The notes under the pieces are model-generated. The model ran no database searches and was not told where the DNA came from. It was given only the letters and a program-made list of their open reading frames with translations. Of a stretch of DNA of 64,000 nucleotides, positions 19,162 through 31,050 are shown piece by piece. How positions within the stretch are numbered: position 1 is the stretch's first letter; each line of letters begins with the position of its first letter. Source of the stretch: Clavaria fumosa (lineage: Eukaryota; Basidiomycota; Agaricomycetes; Agaricales; Clavariaceae); the NCBI GenBank assembly GCA_951802425.1, contig OX637796.1:2232001-2296000 (forward strand), read 5' to 3'. A program made the position numbers and the translations under genes.

Positions 19162-19304
19162 GATTGCACGCAGCCTGGTTCGGCTAGAGGAGAGTTTGGC
19201 CTGAGGAGCGGTTCGTGCTTGCTCGTCAAAGGTCGCAAGACACGTGATGCAATTTTTTTACATACAGATCTAGTTACGACAAGCGACTCGACAGAGTCGA
19301 CACC
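19162..19304. promoter_or_regulatory. bidirectional promoter between SMD2 and NOP7
   Basis: Only 143 bp separate the two start codons, so both genes must share this control region. One product acts in splicing and the other in 60S ribosome assembly, so coupled growth control is plausible. I see no obvious TATA box. Confidence 0.6.
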
Positions 19305-21377
19305 ATGGGCCGGCTCCAAAAGAAGGGAAAGGCAGGCGCAGCGAAAGCCTACATTACGCGGACTTCCGCGATTAGGAAGCTGCAATGTACGCTAGCTGAT
19401 TTTCGTCGGTTATGCATCCTGAAAGGTCGGCTTCCAATACACATTGTACAGAAGGCGATTCGCTCATGCTGCCGACCAGGAATCTTCCCTCGTGAACCGC
19501 GCAATAAAAAGCGGGCCAACAAAGGCTCGACGGCCCCTACTTCTTTCTATTATGCCAAAGAAATTGCGTACCTTGCTCATGAACCAATCTTGAAGAAATT
19601 CCGCGAGCATAAGGCATTTGCCAAAAAGTTATCGCGTGCTCTTGGTAGAGGGGACTGGGTTATTGCGAAGTCTTTGGAGACAAGCAAACCTGTTTATCGG
19701 TTGGATCATATTGTCAAGGAACGGTCAGTATTAATTCGTTCTTCAAGTTCATTTGCTCAAGTTTTGACATCATCAGGTATCCCACTTTCATCGACGCTCT
19801 TCAAGATATAGATGATGCATTGTGCATGGTTTTTCTCTTTTCATCACTCCCGTCTCAGAAGGGAACCTCCCCCTCGTTGCTTGAGAACTGCACTCGTCTC
19901 AGCGCTGAATGGCAGTTATACGTTTTGCACACCCGGTCGTTGAGAAAGGTCTTTCTATCGATCAAAGGTATTTACTATCAGGCCGAAGTCATGAACCAAA
20001 ATATAAATTGGCTGGTGCCTTATCAGTTCACACAAAATGTACGCTCAATTTAATAAATCCGCGTCTTATCCCCTGACGATACCTGCGCTAGGTCACTTCT
20101 GACACGGATATGCGAGTGTTGCGCACGTTTTTGGAGCTATATCAGACTTTGCTTGGATTTGTCTTCTTCAAGCTATATACAGATGCGGGCCTGACCTACC
20201 CACCGCCGTTGGACATCAAGAAAGATGAAGCCGCTGCGGGACTACATGCCTTTAGAGTCCAGCCAAATGGTGCAAACCTTCCTCCGCCCGTATCTCGGAA
20301 AGGTGCGGAAGCAAACAAACCGAAAGTGTCAAGCCGAAGCGTGCGCCAAACCATCAAGGCCATTACTGCCGACTCTACTGATGTTGACATGGCCATGACT
20401 ACCGAGGACATTAACACTGGAAACCTGGAGGAGGAACAGTTTGTTCATCACCCATCCACCACAGACCCCCAAGAGTCCACGCCGCAACTTAATATTGACC
20501 CCACCTCGTCGGTCACACTACCACCCGTGCATCTCTTTTCGCCATACACATTTTTTATCTCTAGGGAGACGTCGCGCACCGTCTTCGAATTCATCATCCG
20601 AGCATTCGATGGCCGGGTTGGTTGGCCCGCTTCTTCTGGTGCTGGATCGCCCTTCGACGAGACAGATCCGTCCATTACTCATGTCATCATTGACCGTCCG
20701 CTCGTCAAAAGACCAAACGAAACGCCAGAGCAAAGGGAGCGTCGTCTGGAAAGGAAATACGTGCAACCTCAGTGGGTGGTGGACTGTATTAACGCGGGTA
20801 AAATTCTCTTGGAAGATCTATACGCGCAAGGACAATCACTACCACCTCATCTGAGTCCATTCGGAGAACTTGAAGACGCGTATGATCCTACTGTCAACCT
20901 GTTTGGCGATGTGTCGAGGGCGGAGAATGAATCAACGCAGGCTGAAGAGGAGATCGAGGAGAGGGAGGAAGAGGTGGACGGCCACCAACCAAATGCTGCG
21001 GCTCTCAGTGCGGTTGCAAAGGCCGCAGCTCAAGATCCAGCAGCCCTCAGGACCGCCGAATTGGCCGCCGAACTCGCAGGTGTTGAATACCGCAGTTTCG
21101 CAAAGCAAGTCCGCACGCATGTCAAGGAGACTAGGAGCACAACAAGCGCTGCTAACGACGAAGACCTTGAGAACGACGCCAATAAGATGATGTTGAGCAA
21201 TAAGCAGAGGAAGCTGTACGAGCGTGTCCAGCACAGCAAGCAAGAACGGATGTCCCAGGTAAGTCTGATGTCACTGGCATTGAAAGACGAACTCACCTTT
21301 TTTTTCAGAGGAAAAGACTGGAGCAACGGAGAAAGGATATTGAGACCGAAAAGAGAAAGCACGGAAAACTAGTCTAG
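19305..21377 (+). CDS. NOP7: pescadillo / NOP7, 60S ribosome assembly factor
   Basis: Exons 19305-19425, 19480-19723, 19777-20038, 20092-21258 and 21309-21377 give 620 residues (yeast Nop7 is 605). The N-terminal pescadillo domain is plain ([76 protein letters not shown]). A BRCT domain follows at about 310-420 ([15 protein letters not shown] ... HVIIDRP ... [18 protein letters not shown]). An acidic stretch ([13 protein letters not shown]) and a basic coiled-coil end close the protein. In the nucleolus it forms the PeBoW complex with Erb1 and Ytm1 and is needed for 27S pre-rRNA processing. All introns are GT-AG and about 50 nt. The gene is divergent from SMD2. Confidence 0.95.
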
Positions 21378-21813
21378 TTGCTTGCATTCAGTGTTCCATC
21401 ACCCAACCATGTCATCATATGATTAATCAAAAGAACGACCACTTCGTTTGAGAAGGATAGAAAACGAAGGATGGAGGATATCGTACCATTCATGAGTTTG
21501 ATTCTGCTCAAACGAGACTGGACGCAATCAAAAGCATGGTCTCAAAGCTAAATATGAATTAAGACACTTGCAAGCAAGAATCTTCGAGGAGGCATAAGCT
21601 GTAGCAGACGCGCAGGTCCGCCTTTCTCATTCTAGTGGTCTCGTAAATTAATAGCAATTCATGATTGATCTACCCTTCAGCGGTCGCCCGCCTGCGTCTA
21701 TCCTCACCATCCCCGCCTGACGTTCCGTCTGCTTCTTTGTCGCCTATCCGCGACGCGGCCGATACGATGTCCCGTGAACACATTAGCCGGAGGCAGAAGA
21801 CAAGAGCACAAAA
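21378..21813. other. convergent 3' intergenic region
   Basis: Lies between the stop codons of NOP7 and MDJ1. I see no gene here. Confidence 0.5.
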
Positions 21814-23582
21814 TCAAAGACCAATGAGTTTTCGTGTCTTATACCACGCGCGGGGCAACCAGCCGAATTTGGGGCTGGGCGGCGCTGTATCAGTAAAGGA
21901 AGTCGTACCGTCATCATTTCTCGGCTCCTGCGAGCTGCTGCGCGTCTGGGACGCAGCCGATGACGAGCGTCTAGCCCCTCCCGAGGATTTCTCTTCAACC
22001 TCCTTGGCATACTCTTCAATCAATTCGCGTTGCCGTTCAGTTAACGACCTTCAGAAAGACCGCATAAGTACAGACACCGCCACAGAGATTCACGAGCTGA
22101 CCTTGGGATTTGAATGTCGAACGAGATGAAAAGATCCCCTGTTTGTGATCCGCGTATGGAAGGCAGACCTCGGTTTTTCAAGACCATTTCTTCCCCGTGC
22201 TGTATTCCAGCAGGTACCCGGACTTCGACATCGCCATCAAGCGTAGGAACCCGAGCCTTGCCACCGAGCAGAGCCTTATGCAAGGGTATCCGAGCCGCAT
22301 GATAGATATTGGCTCCTTGTCGTCTGAATATTTTGGAAGGTGCAACATTAACTCGCACTAGGAGATCGCCAGCGCGCCCTTTTGCGGATGGGGCCTCATG
22401 CCCGGCAGCATGCACGCGCATGAACATACCATCCTCAGCTCCTGTACACGTGGGTAATTGAGTTCAGAAAAGAATAAGAAGGCCAAAACTGTCTACCTGG
22501 TGGTATTGCCACGTTGACGGTCTTTTTAACCTTCACTTTGCCCAAACCCGAACATGCTGCGCACTGGTCCTTCCGATGCACAACATAACCAGATCCCTCG
22601 CAAGACCCACACGTGCTAGCCATCTGGAAGCCGCTGTCGATAACAAACGTCCTGGTTCCTGTACCGCCGCACGCGCCGCAGGCAGATTTCTTGGCGCCAG
22701 GTCTGACTCCACTGCCAAGGCAGACGGTACAGTTAGTGAGCGGGGAGACGTTAACGGTCTTCGTCACGCCTCTGCAGGCTTCGAGAAAAGAAAGGGAGAC
22801 TTGAACTTCGATATCATCCCCTCTAGAAGCTCTGCCACTCATGCCGGCACCCAGTCCTCCGAAGATCTGGTCAAAGAAGTCGCCCTGTCCACTTGACGGA
22901 CTTTGCCCAAAGGCCGTTCTGAAGCCTTGAAATCCAGCGAAAGCATCCGCGAAACCCTTTGAGAGGTCGTTTGGGTCGAATCCTGGTTGTTGCGATGCTG
23001 CACCGTACGTGTCGTACGCAGCTTTCTTCTTTTCATCCTTCAGTATCTGCAATAGGAAACTGAGCAACAGTAAGAGGTACAAAATCATGCATGCATACAT
23101 CATACGCTTCTTGGATTTCCACGAATTTTTCACGGGCTCCCTTATCCGGATTCTGGTCCGGGTGGTATTTCCGAGCAAGCTGCGGAAGTGTCAAGGAAAA
23201 AGGAACATTACAGTGTAAGACAAGACTAACAGAGAAGTAAACTTTCTTGATCTCAGCCGGCGTGGCATCTTTACTGACACCCAGGACTTTGTAAGGGTCC
23301 TTGGGTGCAGACAGAGTGCTAGACGAGTGGAAATGGCGCTAATGATAGTAGGTATAAAGGCTTTTTTCATTACGAAGATGCGCGATTGTGTCGCACCTGT
23401 GTCCTGGCACTTGTATCATCTACCAACCACCTTGGAAATTGGCCAGAATGACTTTTGAACAACGATTTCGTGCGGTACTTGCATGGGGGTCGAAAGCCTC
23501 TTGACGACGCCCACTGCCGAGAGCAGGCGTACAGCGCAATGCAGGACGACTTTCCGCACTTGCCCAGTTGAGCTGCCATCAT
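21814..23582 (-). CDS. MDJ1: mitochondrial DnaJ co-chaperone Mdj1
   Basis: Exons 23397-23582, 23231-23338, 23099-23179, 22497-23046, 22102-22441 and 21814-22048 give 499 residues (yeast Mdj1 is 511). The basic N-terminus ([19 protein letters not shown]) looks like a mitochondrial presequence. The J domain starts at [18 protein letters not shown] and has the HPD motif in [18 protein letters not shown]-rich linker follows, then four CxxCxGxG zinc motifs ([32 protein letters not shown]) and the C-terminal substrate domain ([22 protein letters not shown]). It stimulates mitochondrial Hsp70 in folding matrix proteins. The HPD motif needed for Hsp70 stimulation is intact. The start codon lies 206 bp from that of the divergent choline kinase gene. 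Confidence 0.92.
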
Positions 23583-23788
23583 CGTCAATCTGCGCGAATC
23601 CAACGATTCATTCACAATTGAGCAGAGACTCAGAGAGAGAGAACTTTGCGTATTTCCGGTCACGTTTTCGGTCACGTTTTCAAAAAAGTGCTGCTGACTA
23701 AGCAAAGTTTTGCCGCCGTGAGGCCGAAAGGAGGTCTCAGGTAGTCAGACTGCGGTCACACGACCATCTCCACCTCTTCCTCTGACCA

Positions 23789-25548
23789 ATGGATAGCCCT
23801 CTATCACCGTTGCCAGCGTTCACACAGACGAACGGCTCGTCTTTCTCTACTTTATTTCCCAACCGGAAGTCAAGCACGAACCTCATATCGACCAGACGAT
23901 ATTCTGGCGACCCCACCTCGTCGACAGGTCGTCACCCACATTCGGATCATGAGCTTGCCTCGAGCAGTTCCACTGGAGACAATCATGTCATCGAGGAGGG
24001 CCTTCAACACGTCAAATTGAGCTTAGAAGCAAGGTGAGCGCAACAACTCATTTACAACCCGTCGCGCTGCTCCTGTCAGATCTACGACGCGCACATGGGC
24101 ACTTACCTACTGCTCCGTGTCACGGTCGGGTATTGGTTTCTTTTGTGTCTTCCGATGCTGATACTTGTCCGAATATCTTCTTTCTGTATTCGTTTCCTTC
24201 CAGACATTACAAGACGTCCAATTTCGCCCACCAGGTACTCACCATCATGCGCGCAATGAAGATCAAATCCTGGATTGATCCTGCTATCACAGCAGACGCC
24301 GTCAGAGTACACAAAGTCTCGGGCTGCTTAACCAACGCCGTCTTCTTCGTGTCGTGCCCGCAGGCGCCACGCCCACCGCGCACGCTACTCCTCCGGCTGT
24401 ACGGCCCGTCCTCCGATTCCCTTATCTCGCGGCGCGACGAGCTGCATACGCTCCACGTCCTCTCCTCGCGCTACGGCATTGTGCCGCGCGTCTTCGGCAC
24501 CATTGACAATGGACGCGTCGAGGAGCATTTCCAGTCCACAACTCTCACCCCTGCGGACCTCAGGGACCCCCTTGTCAGCCGCTGGATCGCCACGCGCATG
24601 GCGGATCTCCATTCCGTCGACATCGCCACGGTTATTTTACCCGACACCGCCAAAGCCGCCGCGGCTACCCCGCGCGACGTCAACGGCGACGGCATCAACT
24701 TCACATATGTCACCGTCACCAAGAACGTCGCCTCGTGGCTGATCCTCGCGCAACAAGTCGTCGATCTGCCTGAGTTTCCCTTGGCGTGCAATAAGAGTGC
24801 TGAATGCGGCGTAATCGACCTGGAGTGCTTCTCCGAGCGGTGGAAGCAGTACGTGCATTGGCTGGCCGCAGTCGAGCATGCGGAAGGCGCCAGTAGGCGT
24901 GTATTTGCCCACAACGACGCGCAGTACGGCAACTTGCTCAGGTTGGCAAAACTTAAGGAAGGCACACCGGAGCATGAGCAGGTACAAATATTCCGTCAAA
25001 AAGACAGCTATAATAAGCGGCTCTAATTATTTTTCTTTCCCGATTCTTTACGCATTCTTCGCGCTCCATAGATCATCATCGTCGACTTTGAGTACGCCGG
25101 CCCAAATGCCGCGGCGTTCGACATCGCCAACCACTTTATCGAATGGACGTCTGACTACAACGGCCCGCACACACCGCATATGCTCCACGGGGCGCGTTAC
25201 CCGACGCGCGGCGAGCGGCACAATTTCTACCGCGCGTACCTACAGCAGGTCGCGTCGTTGTCGTCGCCATCGCCATCAGCAGAGGATGGCGTCACGGAGG
25301 ACGACCTGGATCGGCTTGATCGCCAGGTGCGTATCTGGCGCCCCGCTTCGCAAGCCATGTGGGCGGTGTGGGCACTCGTTCAGGCGCGCCGGGCCGTCAT
25401 AGAGGCGGGGTCGTGCGACGGCGACAACGGCGGCGACTCCGCGTTAGGCGAGTTTGACTACATCGGACACGCACAGTGTCGGTTGGAAGCTTTTTATAAA
25501 GACGTCGAACAATTGTTGAATGATACGAGATACCGCGAGTTGGCATAA
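23789..25548 (+). CDS. choline/ethanolamine kinase
   Basis: Exons 23789-24033, 24204-24981 and 25072-25548 give 499 residues. The N-terminus is disordered and Ser/Thr-rich. The kinase has the leader VHKVSGCLTNAVFFVSCP, the ATP-site strand TLLLRLYG, the Brenner motif FAHNDAQYGNLL around residue 318 (catalytic Asp in HND) and the metal-binding VDFEYAGPNAAAFDIANHF (Asp about 346). It phosphorylates choline or ethanolamine, the first step of the CDP-choline (Kennedy) pathway for phospholipids, in the cytosol. Sequence alone does not settle which substrate is preferred. The first intron (170 nt) is longer than its neighbours and could hide an extra small exon. Confidence 0.9.
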
Positions 25549-26110
25549 TACACGTAGCGTTCTACAGCCCCTCTTTCTTATTTGTCTCTACTCTCTAACC
25601 TAGTAATGAGATCAACCTTGTTGTCACAACTTCGTTCATCCCTTTGGTCGTAGAATCTTCTTTTCTTTTCGGTTTAGACCCGGCGTCAATTCAGAAGGAA
25701 ATAAACTAAAGGATAAGAAAGGGGGAATCGAGAGGGCGGAAAGGGGATAAACACAACATATGCAGGTGACAAGTAACAAAAGCAATGCTTTGCAAACAAG
25801 AGACCGGGAAAGAGGGAAGGGGGAGGGTATGGCACAAATCAAAAAAGACGAGGGGCGAGGGACCGTTTTAGTCATAACTGGCATTATTAGACAGCGCATG
25901 CGAGTCGTGGGTGAGAATAGCCTTGACATAGCACCAAGCCTGGAAAGAGAGAAAATGTCCGACTGAAGCGGGGGCGAAAGGAAAACTAGAGGGACGGAAA
26001 AAAGACAAAAGGGAAGAAGGAAACCGAAAGATCATAGCAATGTCCCAGAGGGTGCCTCGCAGGAAAAAAACCCCAGCACCCTGGCTTCGTTTTTAGTTCT
26101 TTTATGCAAT
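25549..26110. other. convergent 3' intergenic region
   Basis: Between choline kinase and the CCCH gene; purine-rich on the plus strand, which is U/C-rich on the CCCH transcript side and fits a long 3' UTR for that gene. No coding sequence seen. Confidence 0.45.
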
Positions 26111-28983
26111 TTATTTGAGGCGTGACGCGCCAAGTGCAAAGTCTGAAGTCGACCAGGACACATTCGGGCTCGTCGCACTTGTCGTGACGTCATTCGCAAG
26201 AGGGCTACCCCAGTTCCCCGCGCTACCAGACCGGTGGTGTCCGCTGGAGTGGCTCCCCGTGCTCGCGCGCAGAGACTGGTTCGCCGGGCTCCCATCCGGC
26301 GAGGACATGCCGTAGCTGCCGCCGCCGTTGGACGACGTGCCGCCTCCTACGAGACTGCTTGGTGTGCTGAAATTCAGGTCGACCTCGGTGCCGTTGAACG
26401 AGTGGCGCAAGGCTGGGTTTGCCGATGCCCCTCTGTTCAGGCGTTGCTGCATCGTTCACGGAGGGATGAGCCAATTATCCATATTTCCTAAACTATAGGT
26501 GACAGCGCACCTGATTGTACCCAACAATCTCCAAGCGCGAGGTGGTGTGTCTTCCCAGGTCTGGCCCTGCGGTGAGTGGTACGGGCGATTTGGCCGCCAT
26601 CTGGTCCTGGGCGTGGTGCAACAGCGGGTTGCTCGCAAACGAAGGGTACGCCGACTTGTTCTGCTTGAGGAGCGCATTGTCCAGCGTGGACGTGTCCACA
26701 CGCAGGGATCCTGTCGGCGGGCGCGCGTTGAATGGATACCCACCGTTGCTGCCGCCGTTGCCGTTCGTGCCGTTACCGTTCGTGCCGTTACCGTTGGGTT
26801 CGACGGACGTCGACGCCGAATTGCTGTTACCGTTTCCCATCGCTTCGTGCGAACGCTTCGCAGTGATGCGCGCAAGGAGCGAGGACGAAGCGTCATTCGG
26901 GTCACTGTTGGTGCTCATGGACCGCTCCCGAGTGCCGGGATGTTGCGGCGATGTGGCGATCGTGTCGCCGCCCGGCGACATCCCCGCGTTGGGCAGTTCA
27001 GTATGGATGAAGCAGCATCGTTTGCCGTAGGGACAAGAGCCGGACACCCAGAAAGTCTGTGACAAATGGAGTTTGTATTAGCACACGACCGCAACCACAC
27101 AGAGAGACATACCCTGCAAATCTCAGTTTTATACTAAAACAGGTCAGAGCTACGTCAGACGACAAAGAGTACGTCGATGACAGCGAGCGGAACGCACCTT
27201 CGGATGCCGAGCCACTTTCCGAAGCTCTTCCTCGCCATGAGCAAACTGGCACTTGGTCCCATACCGACACGAGTGTTTCTCCTCCCAGCTGCGGCACAAC
27301 TCTGTCTTGTACAACCCCAGCTTCCTGTTATTTGCGCTCGGTCCAGTGGTCTGGCCGTTCACGGAAGCACCTCCACCGGGCACGCCACCCACGCCTTCCA
27401 GGCCCACGCCGGGAGACGTCGCATATGCACCCTGGAACTGCGAGCGCATGCTCGCCTCCATGGCCTGCGCGTTGGCGATGTCCTGGCGCGAATACGGACC
27501 TTGCGCGGGATAAAACTGGCTGGTGTACAACGACATCGCCGAGGCGGGCGGCATCCCGCCGAAGACGCCTGCGCCTTGGGAGCCGAACATCGGCATGGCT
27601 CCATTCAGCAGCGCAAGCGTCGCGGCGTCGCGCAAGTTCGACGGGTCCGACGCGGAGTGCTGGTGGTGTGCGCGTGGAAACACGTTGTGCTGCTGCTGCA
27701 CGCGCGCGACGGCGGGATGGTCCAGCGGCGGGGGCATCATCATATCGTACAGCTGCTGTGAGCTGCCGAGCGACAGATGCGCAACGTGTCCAGCAGGATA
27801 AGGTAGCGCCGAAGGCGTGGGCAATGAAGCCTGTGGCTGGAAACTGCGGGTAGCTTGACGATAGGGCAAAGTGGGGGCGTTGCTCTCCGGCCGAGCGGGC
27901 ACGTACGCAGGAGGCACTGGCGGTGATACGGGCACGTTAACCGGCCCCATATGGGAAGGGTTGAAGTTCCTCGGCTCGGGACTATAGTTGACATGAAATT
28001 CGTCGCGATGCACGCCACCATCGAGAACGGGACGATTTTCAATCTGGTGTTGCTGTGAACGGGGTATCGCTGCGGATTGTTCAGCGAGGGAAGGATATGT
28101 CAATTGGGTCTCAGGAGTATGTTGCTTATTGTCGTGAAAGCGAGGCTGATTGGAGGATTCATCCACTGAGGGCGAGGGAGCCTCTCCCACTTGCTGAAGA
28201 CGACGAAGATCTGCGCTGGAGATAGTCCCGCTGAAAGAGTGTGGTCTCTCCTTGACTTCTGCGACAGGCGCCATCTTAAGTGAAGGATGCGACGGGGCGA
28301 GCAGCCCGTGTTTCACCGTTGGTAAAGGAGACTCTTGCGTGTTGAGGGTATCCAGAGAGGAGCCGCGAGAATGATTGGCGTCATCCATGAGGGGTGGCGA
28401 ATCCGCGCTCGCGTCTGAGCTGTCGAGCGGGCTGCCCTGATTAAGCTGCATGACAGCCGCGCCCATCGTCTTTGGGGGCGGGGTCTGCAACGCATCCGCG
28501 TCGTCATCTGCGTCGGCAGCAATTCGGAGCCGGACTATCTGGTCTGCCAGATCCCACTTGGCTGATGCTGCCTCTGTATCGACATACTGGCCACTGCTGT
28601 TGAACCGCCAGCGATTGTTAGCATTATCGTTGTTGACGCTGTTTGGGGAGCCGTGACCCTGGAGGTCTACGGAAGATTCTGAAGTAGTATCCGGTATCAT
28701 ACGAGCAGACATGCTTGGGCGAAAGGGAGACAATTTTGGGAGCACTGTGGGATTATTAGCTCTGCGAAAAGATGGCGGAGATTGAGACAAGGTTTCGCGA
28801 CGCCAAGTCTGGAAAAGAAGAGATGAATGTTAGGGCGGGGGTTTAGCGCCGGATAAGAGTGATTGGACATCTTACATCGATGATGGGTCTGCTCGCGAGA
28901 GAGATAGGGTGAAGAAGGTCGCCTGGGGCGCTGAAGGAACTGTTGACGGATGTCGAGGTTGAGGTCCTTACGTGTTGTTGCAT
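26111..28983 (-). CDS. tandem CCCH zinc-finger RNA-binding protein (TTP/TIS11-like)
   Basis: Exons 28876-28983, 27198-28808, 27113-27133, 26511-27056 and 26111-26446 give 873 residues. Two C-x8-C-x5-C-x3-H fingers are seen. The first begins [18 protein letters not shown] and ends FAH; the second begins [18 protein letters not shown] and ends FIH. Each follows the (R/K)YKTE(L/I)C leader typical of tristetraprolin-type proteins, which bind AU-rich elements in mRNA 3' ends and promote decay. The YKTEICR leader of finger 2 is a separate 21-nt exon. Long flanks are disordered (Ser, Pro, Asn-Gly repeats: NGNGTNGNGTNGNGG), much longer than yeast Cth1/Cth2. The ATG at 28983 ([12 protein letters not shown]) was chosen because it opens the frame into exon 2. 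Metal or stress control of targets is possible but not shown. Confidence 0.88.
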
Positions 28984-31050
28984 TTATGTCTGGGGGGGGA
29001 GAAGTTCGCGGTGTGGATATATGAACGTGAGAAGAATGGCTAACCAGTAAATTAAAGACGGTACTGGCGATGGTTTGTGTTGGAATAGAAGTGGTGTTGA
29101 ACGCTGAACAGAACGATGAGGATTTGCCCAAGGTCTGACTGCTTGAATTTTGATGGATGATGGCACCTTGTGGGTGGGTGGAGTCGAGATTTCTAACTCG
29201 CTAGATGGGCAGGGGTTGCCCCGGAGTGATAGCGAGGATGACGACTCCACAACGCTGCACAAAGCCTGGATGGATAACGGAATGCCTACTTGCGAAGAAG
29301 ATAGGTATTAAAGAAACGAGAGAAGAACAGGCTAAGCCGTGAGGATGTCGTGAGGATCGTTGAACGTGGTTGGAGGAGAGATGAGGAGAAGGGGATCGCG
29401 GGGGTGAAGATGGGGGTAAGATGAGAGTGGTGGTTTGGGTGAGTATATGCGTGTTAAGATTAAGAAGGGAGAGAGAGAGAGAGGGTGAAGAGGTGAAGGT
29501 GAGAGTTAAGAAGGAGCAATGTGAGCGTCTAAAACGAGGGGAAAAGGGAAATATTATTATTATTTTAATTATTATATAATATTATATATAATATTACGTA
29601 TGAAATTCCTTTGTCACACACTATAACAACGTGTATTCAGCACGGACGGAACCTTCGGATAAAGTAAGAGCGTATTCATCATGTCCATATCTAACTTGTA
29701 CGTCCAGTTTTGTGGTGTACGATCTTGACTCGTTTGCAGATCGTTTATGCCCCGGATGGTCCAATGATGGGGACACACGCCGCTCTGTCACCGATATCAT
29801 TATACACGTTCAATCGTTCTCGTCCAATTGCAATGAGGTAGTCGACAGCGGCGGAACTTGTGCCGCAAGGTCGATACGTACTAAAATACTCCCCTAGACG
29901 TGGACGATAACACGTCTTACCTTTCGGTGCCGTTGAATGGAATATATATCCCATCCTATTCGGATCAGCTAATATCCACCCATCTTTTTTTCTAGTGAGG
30001 CCGTACAATTCTTCCTATGTGCACAGCGACTGTGCATCGCCTTCGCTTGAGGCTGCGCTGCGTCCCCCACACAACATCCCATCAAGATCTCAACAACTCT
30101 CTTGTTTTTTTTGTTGTTGTTGTTCAACTGATGATGGGTCGAGGGTACGTGTATGTATATGGATAACCTCCGAAACAAGAACTTCCACATGACCCGCTTT
30201 ACGGTTCTCTCCGCTCGCTGTTACATGTACTGTACGTGGTAACGTTCTCTTCTAAGTGATGCGAGAACAAACAAGTGAAACACGAAAACTTCTTCTCCTT
30301 TGCATCTATTTGTTAACCAAAACATATCAATATATCGGGAGGAAGGGGGGGGAGGGACAAGACAACCTTCGCGCGTCGCCTTTCTCCTCCCTTTCACTCA
30401 CTAGTGCCTTATTATCCTTGGCCAAACTACTGTGTGTTTCTAACGTTTGAGTCATTTGTTTGTATAGAGTCCAGCGTGACGCTTCGGTTTCAAAGCTGTT
30501 TCATGGTAAAGGTAAGGAAAGGAAAACAACAATTCAGCATATCAAGAAGATTTGCTCGATGATCTGATAAGCCTTACTTACCTTCAAGAAGCGCGCGCAA
30601 AATTTCCCTTCTTCACTAGTTTCAATACTGGATCTAGTACTGTATTAAGTGTTCGCCACATTTAGAGCCTTTCAATTGCACCTTCTATGGTTCTCTCAAG
30701 TCTTTGCAAGATTATGACTGGCTAGCACCGTCATCGCATCGTGGCCTCGAGCCGGACTCCGCGTCACATGTGTCAAGTTGTGGGAACAATCTCATCTCAG
30801 TTTGAGGTTGAGAGACTTGTGCAGCTTGTAATTGCGATTGTCCTCAGGCGTTCTCACCTTTGTGGCTTGGATAGGGTTAGAAATACAGTACTGTAACCGA
30901 GGATGGCGTGGGTCGGCGAAGCCCACAAGGATCTGTGCTTATGTTGTGCCTGACATTGGTGCCTGTGAACGCATTACACATCAAAGGCTCTCTTGCCCAT
31001 CAACCACCACGATCACGCCAGTTTCTCGACTCTCCACTATTCTGAACGCA
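28984..31050. other. 2-kb intergenic region with low-complexity DNA
   Basis: Upstream of both the CCCH gene and 6PGDH. It holds a long likely 5' leader for the CCCH gene, purine runs, a GA microsatellite and an AT tract. I find no gene or tRNA. It is the largest host-gene-free stretch in the window. Confidence 0.5.
29467..29600. repeat. GA microsatellite followed by AT-rich tract
   Basis: A GAGA run at about 29467-29483 and a nearly pure A/T stretch at about 29553-29596 (ATTATTATTATTTTAATT and TATAATATTATATATAAT). Confidence 0.8.
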
